Shown here piece after piece: positions 47,384-56,445 of a stretch of DNA of 64,000 nucleotides. Each line of letters begins with the position of its first letter. Position 1 is the first letter of the stretch. This DNA comes from Shewanella vesiculosa (lineage in GTDB: Bacteria; Pseudomonadota; Gammaproteobacteria; Enterobacterales; Shewanellaceae). Position numbers and translations under genes: made by a program. The notes below the pieces were generated by a model. The model ran no database searches. It worked only from the letters and a program-made list of their open reading frames with translations, and was not told where the DNA came from. The stretch covers positions 3,518,501 through 3,582,500 of the forward strand of contig NZ_CP073588.1 in assembly GCF_021560015.1 (NCBI RefSeq), read 5' to 3'.

Positions 47384-48578
47384 TTACCAAACTCGAGCGA
47401 CTAGACCTTTGAGGTAATAACCTTCTGGGAATGCGCTGCTAATTGGATGATCGCTAGCTTGATGCATACGCTCAATAAACTGAACTTCACGTTTCGCATC
47501 TAAGGCAGCATCAGCAACTACTTTTTGGAATAGGTCTGACTGCATTAAGCCTGAACACGAGAACGTCAGTAATATTCCACCTGGATTAAGCAATTGCATG
47601 GCAATCATGTTGATGTCTTTATAACCGCGACATGCACCATCTAGCTGCGATTTATTGTCGGCAAACTTAGGCGGGTCGAGCACGATAACATCGAAAGTTT
47701 TAGCTTCATCTCGGTACTGGCGTAGTAATTTAAATACGTCAGCTTCGTTATAATTTACATGATCATCATTAAGGTGATTAATCGCCATATTATCGCGAGC
47801 AGTTTGCAGCGCTAAGATGGATACATCGACGTTTTCAATACTCGCCGCGCCAGCTTTGGCGGCATATAAGCCGAAAGTACCAGTGTAACAGAAGCAGTTA
47901 AGTACAGATTTGCCTTTAACGAAACGAGCCGCCATAGCACGGTTGTCACGTTGATCTAGATAAAAACCGGTTTTGTGGCCTTTAATAACATCGACCGCAA
48001 TCTTAATACCGTTTTCTTCGATGATAATAGGCATTGGGGGGTAATTCGCCGTGAAGTAACCCTACGACAGGAACCAGGCCTTCTTTCTTTCTCGAGTCGA
48101 CATCTGAACGCTCATAAACGGCGCAATCTGGATATTGAATCACTAGTTGTTCAACGATGGTATCGCGCCATTTTTCAGCACCAGTGCTTAATAGTTGGCA
48201 AACGAATACGTTGGCATAACGATCTATGGTGATACCAGGTAAACCGTCAGATTCTGCGGCAATTAAACGATAACCTGTAAGGCCTTGTTCGCGGATGAGT
48301 TCATCACGACCGGCTTGAGCCCTTTTTATACGTCTAGCAAAGAAGTCTGCATCGATGGTTTCTTCTTTGTCGAAGGTCCATATACGCACTTGGATTTGAG
48401 ATTCTGGCGACCAGGCACCGCGTCCGAGCCAGTGCCCATCGTGCGCCACTACTTCAACAGTGTCACCAGCTTGCGGTTTGCCGCCATTGACGTTGTGAAT
48501 TCCATTGGAAAATATCCAAGGGTGGCGTCGCTCTAATGAACGTTCGCGGCCAGGTTTAAGTTTAATTCTGATAGCCAT
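47384..48578 (-). CDS. rlmI: 23S rRNA (cytosine1962-C5) methyltransferase RlmI (frameshifted)
   Basis: SAM-dependent methyltransferase for 23S rRNA. The N-terminal PUA domain begins [19 protein letters not shown]. The catalytic domain shows [37 protein letters not shown] and [13 protein letters not shown] with the conserved Cys. The reading stops at 48003 after [14 protein letters not shown]. Removing one base from the G-run at 48036-48041 gives [20 protein letters not shown] and a single 397-residue protein, the size of E. coli RlmI (396). Confidence 0.92.
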
Positions 48579-49574
48579 GGTACTGCCTAATATAAAGTAT
48601 AAGTGGAGAGTAAATTCGCTGCGCCTGATAACAACTGATTATAGGCCTTGTTCTGGGCTTATATGAGATTATCTAAGCTATATGGCTCAATTTATGAGGG
48701 ATATAAAGCTCGTGACGACAATGGGGTGATCATAGCGTGTTTTGAGTCTAAAAACCTGACAAATAATAACGCTGTAATATTAAGGTTAAGTTGACGGTAT
48801 CGTTTGTTGATATTTGGATTATGGTTTTTTCGATGGCCTTTTTATTAAAGGCTTATCATTAGGTGTGCGCCGCCATAAACGTTGCTAGCTATTGCGCCTG
48901 CAAATAGTGCTGTATTAAGAGATATCAGCAGGAATATTTTAGTTTGAGTGAGTTAACACTAAGGCTGAATATGTTTAACTTGTGTTGTTTCATAGCCAAA
49001 TGACTATGGGATAAATCTTCTTGGTTAAGGTGTTGCCTTTAAAGGTGCGACATGATTATCGCCGTCCATTATCACTAATAACGACATTACTGGCCATAAC
49101 GCTTTATTGGCTTTTCAGGCAACAATATTTACACGTGAAAAAAAGCAGAATATAGCCCTTAAATGGCAGAGCTTACTCAACTTCTGGATGGTCGTCATTT
49201 GCCATAATATCGGCATGTTTTTCGTTGAGTAGTAAACTTGATAGGGCGATGCCACAGCCTATTTCTATAATTCTTTTACCTTCGGTTTTGTATCCAAAAT
49301 ATAGTTAGCCAGTACTAAGCTTGATGGCCAAACAATGCCAAAAATAGGCCAGCTGGCCGAGGATATTCTACGTTTTATCCTATTTGGCACTCCTCATGTC
49401 AATCATCGATTATCTCGTGTCATTAAACACAGAGTGGTTGTTATTAAATATGTGACACCCACTAAGCTTAATGATAATGGTTTGCATTAACATATTCGTT
49501 ATGTATAATTCACGAAAATTTACACTACTTTACATAACACACTAGTTGTTTACATTGTCTGATCGGGATGGAAT
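48579..49574. other. Long gene-poor region
   Basis: About 1 kb upstream of both rlmI and the porin gene. The right part holds a decayed methyltransferase fragment (49175-49400). The left part (48579-49170) contains no frame of note and shows AT-rich sequence with short inverted repeats only. A parS-like core cacgtg at 49132-49137 is too poor a match to call. Confidence 0.5.
49175..49400 (-). pseudogene. Remnant of a class I SAM methyltransferase
   Basis: Translating the minus strand in two frames gives PIFGIVWPSSLVLANYILD (about 49350-49294) and KTEGKRIIEIGCGIALSSLL then LNEKHADIMANDDHPEVE, ending at a stop near 49176. These are the W-P-S block, SAM motif I (EIGCGxxLxSLL) and motif II of the Nnt1/METTL23-like methyltransferases. 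A frameshift divides the two pieces. No N-terminal start and no C-terminal half can be found, so the gene is decayed rather than merely mis-sequenced. Confidence 0.65.
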
Positions 49575-50750
49575 ATGAAAAAAACGTTAATAGCTGCAAC
49601 ACTATTTAGCCTTTTGGCTAGCAATCAAGTTATGGCTTCTGATGAAACGACTGAACTACGCCAGATTATTGAGCAGCAGCAGAAAGTGCTTAAGGATCTT
49701 GAAAAGCGTCTTGAGCAAACTGAAAAACGTGTAGAGGCTACGGCTGATGTAGTAGAAGCAAGCGCATCAAGCAAGTCGGCAACCACTATTGGTGGATATG
49801 GCGAATTACACTACAACAATATTAGCAATAACCAAACTGGTGAAGACAAGAAAGAATTCGACTTCCATCGCTTTGTATTATTTGTCGGTCACGAGTTTAA
49901 TAGCAGTACACGTTTTTTCTCTGAACTCGAAGTTGAGCATTCCATCGCAGGTGAGAGCCAAAATGGCGAAGTTGAGTTAGAGCAAGCCTATATCGAGCAT
50001 GACTTTAATGAGATGTTTACCGGTAAAGCTGGTCTATTTTTAATGCCTGTCGGTATTATCAACGAAACTCACGAACCAACAGCATTCTATGGTGTTGAGC
50101 GTAACCCAGTAGAAAAAGACATCATTCCTGCAACGTGGTGGGAAGGGGGTATAAACCTTAATATTAAAGCGGCGCCAGGTTTAGCCTTTGATACCGCCAT
50201 CACTTCTGGTTTGTATTTAGACCAAAGCTCTGGTTACAAAATCCGTAATGGTCGTCAAAAAGTTTCTGAAGCTAAGGGCGAAGATTTAGCCTATACCGGC
50301 CGTGTAAAATACACTGCGGTTCCAGGTTTGGAGCTAGCAGCAACGGTTCAGTATCAGTCAGATTTAACTCAAGGTACTGCCGATGTTGATTCTGCAGCAG
50401 CAACATTGCTTACCGCACATGCCATTTACAGCATTGAACACTTCACTGTAAAAGCTCTATATGCACAGTGGAATATTGATGGTAAAGAAGCTGAAGCATT
50501 AGGTCGTGATAAGCAAAATGGTTTCTATATTGAGCCTGCTTACCGTATTAATGAACAGTTTGGTGTGTTTGCTCGTTATAACGAGTGGGACAACAATGCT
50601 GGTGATAGCGCCGATACTAAGAAAAAACAAACCAACGTGGGTGTTAACTACTGGTTACACGAAAACGTAGTGTTTAAAGCTGATTACGAAAATATTGGCG
50701 GCGCTGCAGATTCAGACGGTTTTAACTTAGGTGTTGGTTACCAGTTCTAA
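49575..50750 (+). CDS. Outer-membrane porin with N-terminal coiled coil
   Basis: 391 residues. The signal peptide ends near residue 22 (NQVMA|SDET). A short coiled coil follows (TTELRQIIEQQQKVLKDLEK and on to about residue 55), then a beta-barrel ending in the aromatic signature GFNLGVGYQF. The barrel resembles phosphate-selective porin-type (OprO/OprP-like) channels, with FDFHRFVLFVGHEFN and RFFSELEVEHSIAGE. The substrate is unknown. It is followed by an FMN-binding protein and a PepSY membrane protein on the same strand, suggesting a shared function at the envelope. Confidence 0.85.
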   Translation: MKKTLIAATLFSLLASNQVMASDETTELRQIIEQQQKVLKDLEKRLEQTEKRVEATADVVEASASSKSATTIGGYGELHYNNISNNQTGEDKKEFDFHRFVLFVGHEFNSSTRFFSELEVEHSIAGESQNGEVELEQAYIEHDFNEMFTGKAGLFLMPVGIINETHEPTAFYGVERNPVEKDIIPATWWEGGINLNIKAAPGLAFDTAITSGLYLDQSSGYKIRNGRQKVSEAKGEDLAYTGRVKYTAVPGLELAATVQYQSDLTQGTADVDSAAATLLTAHAIYSIEHFTVKALYAQWNIDGKEAEALGRDKQNGFYIEPAYRINEQFGVFARYNEWDNNAGDSADTKKKQTNVGVNYWLHENVVFKADYENIGGAADSDGFNLGVGYQF

Positions 50751-50860
50751 TCCTGAGTATTCTCAGAGGTAAGACGCATCGATAAAAACGTTTATCGGTA
50801 AATGGGGGCCTACAGTGTATATTGTTGGCGCCCGTATTTTTATGATGTTTGAGGGCTATT

Positions 50861-51395
50861 ATGCAAACAATATTACGATCATATTTGATGGTATTTATGC
50901 TGGGATTAGCGGCTTGTTTGTCAGTATTTAATAGCGTTGCTGCCACACAATATCAGTCAAATGAAGCGTTTATTAGCCAAGCATTTAATGGAAGTAGTGG
51001 CGAGTCTAAGGTGCTATGGCTTGACGATGAGCTCAAACAAGCGATAGAAGTTATCTTAGCCCATCGTTTTAATAAAATGCGGCTGCGTTATTGGCTACAC
51101 AATAATGCAACGGTATGGATAATGGACGAGATAGGTAAAGAATCGCCTATTACAGTGGCTATCCATGTAAAAGACAATCAAATAGAACGAACTAAAGTGT
51201 TAATCTATCGTGAAAGTCGCGGTGATGAAGTGCGTCATGATTTTTTTTACTGATCAATTTAAGTCGGCCAAGCTAGATGACCAATATCAGCTTGATAAGC
51301 ATATAGATGGCATTACAGGCGCGACATTATCAGTAAGAGCGTTAACTAAGTTATCGCGTATTGCATTATTACTTCATGCGCATGTGGTGCCATAA
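50861..51395 (+). CDS. Exported FMN-binding domain protein, flavinylation motif (frameshifted)
   Basis: About 177 residues after repair. An N-terminal hydrophobic export signal (LRSYLMVFMLGLAACLSVF) is followed by an FMN-binding domain. The C-terminal HIDGITGATLSVRALTKLS carries the D-G-I-T-G-A-T-L-S motif, in which ApbE attaches FMN covalently to the threonine. The first frame ends at 51253 after VRHDFFY. Removing one base from the eight-T run at 51241-51248 gives VRHDFFTDQFKSAKLDDQYQ. Start 50861 follows gaggg. It probably passes electrons between the PepSY membrane protein and a periplasmic acceptor. No apbE is in the window. Confidence 0.82.
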
Positions 51396-51436
51396 GCCCA
51401 ATTTCAATTCCAGCGGATCATTTCAAGCAGGTTAGT

Positions 51437-52207
51437 GTGACTAAGACATCTCGACGTAATCGTTTTAGACTTAAGTTGTTACGAGCACTTCGTCCTTGGC
51501 ATCGACGCTTAGGCTTAGCGAGTGCTTTATTTATCCTATTACTCGTGTTCACAGGTGTAGCGATAAATCACAGTGATGATTTTGGTTTAGACCAAACACC
51601 TGTTACCCAGTCTTGGTTACTTGATTATTATGGTATTCCAGCTCCTGCGCATGTCGCTCAGTTTTCTGCTTTAGATAAGCGTAATTTACCTGCACTTTAT
51701 ATTACTGATAATTTATTGTGGCAGGGAAAACAGGTTATTTTTGAAGGCCCACAAACGTTAATCAGTGCCAGTTATGCTGCCAATATGCTGGTGGCAATGG
51801 ATAACAATCAGTTGTATTTATTCGATAGCGCAGGGCATTTACAAGAAACACAGAATAGCAGTACCGGTTTACCGGCTGGCTTATTAGCGCTGGCAGTAGT
51901 GGATGGTCGAGTATGGCTAAAGACAGACTCTGGTGTTTATCAAGCTGATGAGCAGTTAATTGATTGGCAACCTACTGTACCGCTCAAGCCGTTAAGTTGG
52001 CTTATGCCAAATCCTCAAGTTAATGCTGAGTTTATTCAACATGCTCGTAGTGCGCATTTAAATTGGCAACGCGTAATGCTAGATCTACATAGTGGTCGCC
52101 TATTTGGAGCGTTAACAGTGTGGCTATGGGACTTGTTTGCGCTAGCATTGTTGTTGGTATCATTAAGCGGTTTCTGGATTTGGTTAAGACAAAAACCACC
52201 AAGATAA
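51437..52207 (+). CDS. PepSY-associated transmembrane protein
   Basis: 256 residues with GTG start. The N-terminus is basic (TKTSRRNRFRLKLLRALRPW) and is followed by a membrane helix LGLASALFILLLVFTGVAIN with conserved histidines nearby (WHRRLG, INHSDD). A periplasmic region follows, and a C-terminal helix LWDLFALALLLVSLSGFWIW precedes RQKPPR. This is the short PepSY_TM architecture used in inner-membrane electron transfer, for example in siderophore-iron reduction. It is 41 bases after the FMN-binding gene, so the two are probably co-transcribed. Confidence 0.82.
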   Translation: MTKTSRRNRFRLKLLRALRPWHRRLGLASALFILLLVFTGVAINHSDDFGLDQTPVTQSWLLDYYGIPAPAHVAQFSALDKRNLPALYITDNLLWQGKQVIFEGPQTLISASYAANMLVAMDNNQLYLFDSAGHLQETQNSSTGLPAGLLALAVVDGRVWLKTDSGVYQADEQLIDWQPTVPLKPLSWLMPNPQVNAEFIQHARSAHLNWQRVMLDLHSGRLFGALTVWLWDLFALALLLVSLSGFWIWLRQKPPR

Positions 52208-52526
52208 TCAATTTAATTGCCGTGTTTAACGCTCAAACGGGTCTATTGTGTTGCTTAACGGCTAAATGCCCCCTGTTATTATCTGCTTCACTTATTGATT
52301 TAAATTCTGTGTCAGCATTTTTTGCTCACCCAATTCACAGATACTCACCGTTGCGCCACAGAGCTAATACCCATTAAAACTCATTCTTTGATATCGCGTA
52401 TTTTCGCAAGACTGTTTAATGCGGAAAAATGTCATAGCGAATTGTTATATATTATTGATTAATAGATCCTTCTAATAAAAAAGAACACCTTAAAGGTGTT
52501 CTTTTTATGACTATTAATAAATAGGG
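52208..52526. other. Intergenic gap PepSY gene-symporter
   Basis: 319 bases between convergent genes. It holds a perfect bidirectional terminator aagaacacct/aggtgttctt (52481-52503). The rest shows no gene or clear signal. Confidence 0.6.
52478..52508. terminator. Bidirectional terminator after PepSY and symporter genes
   Basis: Ten-base stem aagaacacct/aggtgttctt with loop taa (52481-52503), flanked by A and T runs, between convergent genes. Confidence 0.9.
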
Positions 52527-53980
52527 TTAAGCCACTTCGATATCATCACGAGAGGCAAACTGGATTTTTTTACCAAATACAAAGCGGTTTGCCAATAATG
52601 CAAAAGATACACACGCTGCTAAAGTGATAGGCATTAAGTGAATATAGTGCCAGCTTGAATAGAACGGCGAGAATTTAAACGTTAATGATGCATATAGTAA
52701 TACTCCAAAAATAACGGCACCAATACCGGCTCTAGCGTCAATATTCTTAAATATCAGGCCAACAATAAATATCGAAAGAATCGGCATGCTGAGTAAACCA
52801 TTAAGCTGTTGCAGTAAGTTAATAATACTTTCAGCCTGCTGATATATGGGGACTAATGCCAACGTTAAGATACTCAACAGCAATGTGACCCAAGCACTTA
52901 AGCGAACGACATTAGGATCTTTTTTAATGTAAGCTTCGTGAATATCGCACACATACAAAGCCGTCGCAGAGTTAAGTAGACTGTTATATGTCGATAACAC
53001 TGCTGCGGCCATAGCTGCAGCAAACACACCGGTTAACCACGTTGGCATTAAATCACCCACGATACGACCGTAAGCGGCATCACCAACATCACCATACAAT
53101 TTGTAAGACACAATACCAGGAATGACCACAATAGCGGGTACGATTAAAATACGAATGCTGGCAGCGGCAAAAACCCCTTTCTGTGCTTCTTTTAGCGTAG
53201 GAGCAGCCATCGCGCGTTGAGTTATCGTTTGGTTTGTACCCCAGTAATACATTTGGATAAAAATCATCCCTGTTAAAAGGGTGTGCCATGGTAATGGCGA
53301 ATCGCTATCGCCAATAAAGGTTAAGCGTTCTGCTGGAATATCTGAAAAATCGTAGTTAATAGCATTTAAGGCTAAAAACACCACAAAAATAGCCATGCCT
53401 AATAATAAAACACCTGAATAGGTATCCGAAACGGCAACGGCACGTAAGCCCCCCAAAGAAAGCATATACAGCGCCAAGTGTGGCGAATGCAACGGCAATA
53501 TACATCAATGGAATATCGACATTAAACATGGTTTGCATAAACAGAGAGCCAGAATAAATCACCGCTGGCATGTAGATAAAAGCATTACCTAAAAAGAATA
53601 TAGAACCAATAACAGCTCGTATATGCTTGTTATTGTATCTCTTTTCCAGTAACTCCCGTGGTGGTGGTACAGTTATATTTGTAATAAACGGGTAAAAATA
53701 ATTTAGCCAGAATAATCAGACCAATCACAGCGGAGAACTCCCACCATGCTAGTAGTGCCATTTGGTTACCGTTCATGCCCACTAGCTGATCTGTACTTAA
53801 ATTTGTTAGGGTGATAGACCCTGCCACAAACACCCAACTTAAGCCGCCCCCAGCGAGAAAGTATTCTTTATTTTGTGTGCTTTGTTGACGGTTGCTGCCA
53901 CGACATTTTATGTACGTCAATAACCCGATCATTGCCGTTACAATGGCAAATACGGATATTTGAATAATATTTTCAGACAT
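52527..53980 (-). CDS. Sodium/solute symporter, SGLT (sugar) type (two frameshifts)
   Basis: Repaired product 483 residues, the SSS-family size. It begins MSENIIQISVFAIVTAMIGL and shows KEYFLAGGGLSWVFVAGSIT, a sodium-site GMNGNQMALLAWWEFSAVIG, FFGGLRAVAVSDTYSG, and MYYWGTNQTITQRAMAA, which matches the sugar-contact helix of vSGLT-like transporters. Two single-base overruns break it: ccc at 53655-53657 and the C-run at 53449-53454. Removing one base at each restores the frame. Given galK-galT in the same cluster, galactose or another hexose is the likely substrate (inference). Confidence 0.86.
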
Positions 53981-54015
53981 TATTGTTCCCTTTCCCTAGT
54001 TTTTATTGGGTATTG

Positions 54016-54780
54016 TTATGCCGCAGCTGAATTTTTACTGACTTCTAATTTGATGCTTTTTATTGGGTTCAACCCAGGGGTTTTATTGTGACTATTGATC
54101 AATGCATTGAGTTGAAATAATGACATTAGCATGGCTTGTAATGGCGCAAGGTAGCCTTTTTTGTGTAGTTCAAAGAGTGCTTCTTGGCTGAGAGTTTGCA
54201 GTTTGTCTTCATCAACAGTGAATAAACCAGACAAACTAGGTGTTGAACCATCTTTATGTTGGATTAAGATGCTAATTGGGCGTAGCAGGCCGAGTTGGCT
54301 AATATGCTGATTAAAAGCTTGGGTCTGGATATCGTTGTTAATGTCAGATTCAAGCAGGGTTTTTACTCTAGATAAATGCAGCGATGCTTTGCCGTTGGTT
54401 TCAAAAATGGGTTGTCCTGTTGTGGTGGAAAAAACCTCATGTTGTTCATCAATACCAATGGTGTAGCGCTGTGGATCGTCAGGTGACATCATCAAAAAAA
54501 ATGGAAAAGTTTGCATGTTAGTTGGCGTATGCAGCGCGGTCCACTTACCTTGTTTGACAAATAGGTTGCTACCTTGCTCGAAGCTGGTAAATGCCGTTAA
54601 TACCCATTGACCATTATTACCATCACGGACATAAAAAATTGGCATACTGCAAGCTGTTTGACTGACTTCAGATACCCTAAGGTTCATGATATTTTGTTGA
54701 TGAGCAAATTGAATGGCGCTGTCGTTTGCTAATCGTAAGTTTTGGTGCTGTTGAGGCGTTAATTCTGTTAGTTTTTTCAT
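54016..54780 (-). CDS. SapC family protein
   Basis: 254 residues, no signal peptide or membrane helix. The pattern QNIMNLRVSEVSQTACSMPI then FLMMSPDDPQRYTIGIDEQ and the C-terminal region are typical of the SapC family (PF07277), whose role is not established. These proteins recur next to TonB receptors and halogenase-like flavoproteins in sugar-uptake loci of several proteobacteria. The gene is 35 bases upstream of the symporter and nine bases after the halogenase gene. Confidence 0.78.
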   Translation of the reverse strand: MKKLTELTPQQHQNLRLANDSAIQFAHQQNIMNLRVSEVSQTACSMPIFYVRDGNNGQWVLTAFTSFEQGSNLFVKQGKWTALHTPTNMQTFPFFLMMSPDDPQRYTIGIDEQHEVFSTTTGQPIFETNGKASLHLSRVKTLLESDINNDIQTQAFNQHISQLGLLRPISILIQHKDGSTPSLSGLFTVDEDKLQTLSQEALFELHKKGYLAPLQAMLMSLFQLNALINSHNKTPGLNPIKSIKLEVSKNSAAA

Positions 54781-54789
54781 GTTTTTATT

Positions 54790-56314
54790 CTATTGTTGAG
54801 AATGAGTTAACCATTGTTCAATGAAGTCACGATGAGGCGGCAATGTATTGAGCATCTGCTGCGTAAGCTGAACATTACGGTTAAGTATCTGAGTTGCATG
54901 GGCTTGTTGTTGGTATAAGTGCGCATGCTGAGAGTAGTCTGGGCTGAAACCCATACCATAAAGTACATATTGATAACTTGCGGCTGGAAATAACTCGTTT
55001 GGGCCATTGAAGTCTTTGCTGGTGGGGCCTCGATAAGCCCAAATGCTTAAGTCTTCTTGTAAACTCTGTGGAATTGTGTCGGGATTACAGTGTGCTTGCC
55101 AATAGGGTTCGGGTCTTTTAGTCAGCATGTAATGTAGTTTTAAAAAAATCAACAATACGCCCCCAGCGATATTCCATTTGTTGGTTAAACCTTTTGGCGG
55201 TTAATGCCATGATGCTTTCGTTAACTGGTAGGTTGTCGGCAATGTAGCGTGCAGATATCTCGACTAACATAATCGCAGTGGCTTCTAGTGGCTCAACAAA
55301 TCCTGCCGCCATACCAACCGCAACACAGTTATTTTGCCAATAACGTTCACGATGGCCACTTTGATAGCTGATTTTTTTTACGCTTAAACCTTCGGCTTGC
55401 GGGCCAATATAACGGCGTAAATTGGCTTCAGCCTGTTCGTCTGACATATAACGGCTTGAATACACATGACCGACACCGCGACGATGTGTTAAGCCAATAT
55501 CCCAAATCCAGCCAGAGTCTTGTGCTGTGGCTATGGTATGCGATGCAATTGGGCTGTGCTGATCTTTATAGGGCACTTGCATTGCAATTGCACGGTCGTT
55601 AAATAGCACATGATCCAGTTTAACAAACGGCACATTAAGCGTTTTACCCAATAATAAAGATGCAAAACCGCTGCAGTCGATAAATAAATCACCGTCAATT
55701 GAACCTTGGTCGGCAAGAGAAATATGGCTGATGTTACCTTGGCTATCGACATGAGCTTGTTCTACTGTCCCGATAGCATGCTCGACTGCCAGCTTAGTTT
55801 TACAATGCTGTTTTAATAAGTCGGCAAAGGCGCCAGCATCAAGATGGTAAGCATAATTGCAGCTGCCTTGGTATTCGCCTTCTGCCATGCTGCGAGGCGC
55901 AAGGCCTGATTCACAAATAGCATGTTGAAAGTTGGTGTGCTCGGCGTAGTCTTTGATATTGTCGATATAGGGGGCTAAGTCGATACGACCATAACCTAAG
56001 GGAACCGTAAATGGATGGTAATAAAAGTCGCCATCTCCATGGACCCAGTTAACAAACTTGCCGCCTTGTTTAAATGTGGCGTGACAGGCCTTAAAAACTT
56101 CGTTTTCGCTTAACCCTATCTGTTGTAAGGTATTTTTCATGGTGGGCCAAGTGCCTTCACCAACACCGACAGTGGGAATGTCTGATGATTCCACTAACAT
56201 AATAGTTAAGTCATTAACTGTCTGGCTTTTATGGTGCGATGCAATGATAGCTGCGGTTAACCAACCCGCTGTACCTCCACCCACAATGATAATTTTTTTG
56301 ATTGCTTTTGCCAT
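54790..56314 (-). CDS. Tryptophan-halogenase-like FAD protein (frameshifted)
   Basis: Repaired product 507 residues. FAD-binding KKIIIVGGGTAGWLTAAIIA is at the N-terminus. VGVGEGTWPTMKNTLQQIG and FKACHATFKQGGKFVNW follow, the latter holding the lysine that in true halogenases reacts with hypochlorous acid. The usual W-x-W-x-I-P motif reads W-I-W-D-I-G here. The frame breaks at 55118; removing one base of tttt at 55138-55141 restores VDFFKLHYMLTKRPEPYWQA. True halogenation is doubtful; the family is common next to carbohydrate TonB receptors. Confidence 0.84.
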
Positions 56315-56401
56315 TGGGTTTACATCCTGTTTGCAATGAAATGTGCTTAATTACTGTCGTAGTTAAACACGACCGCAAGGTATGTTTTATATATCATAAA
56401 C

Positions 56402-56434
56402 AAAAAAGACAGGTGCTTAGCACCTGTCTTTTTA
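56402..56434 (-). terminator. Terminator after the large TonB receptor gene
   Basis: Fourteen-base stem aaaaagacaggtgc/gcacctgtcttttt with tta loop (56403-56433). It separates the receptor transcript from the downstream halogenase gene. Confidence 0.88.
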
Positions 56435-56445
56435 TTACTTATAAT

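Noticed and set aside
49127..49142. cacgtg core with parS-like flanks in the rlmI-porin gap
   Set aside because: Three mismatches and located far from the origin cluster; likely chance in AT-rich DNA.
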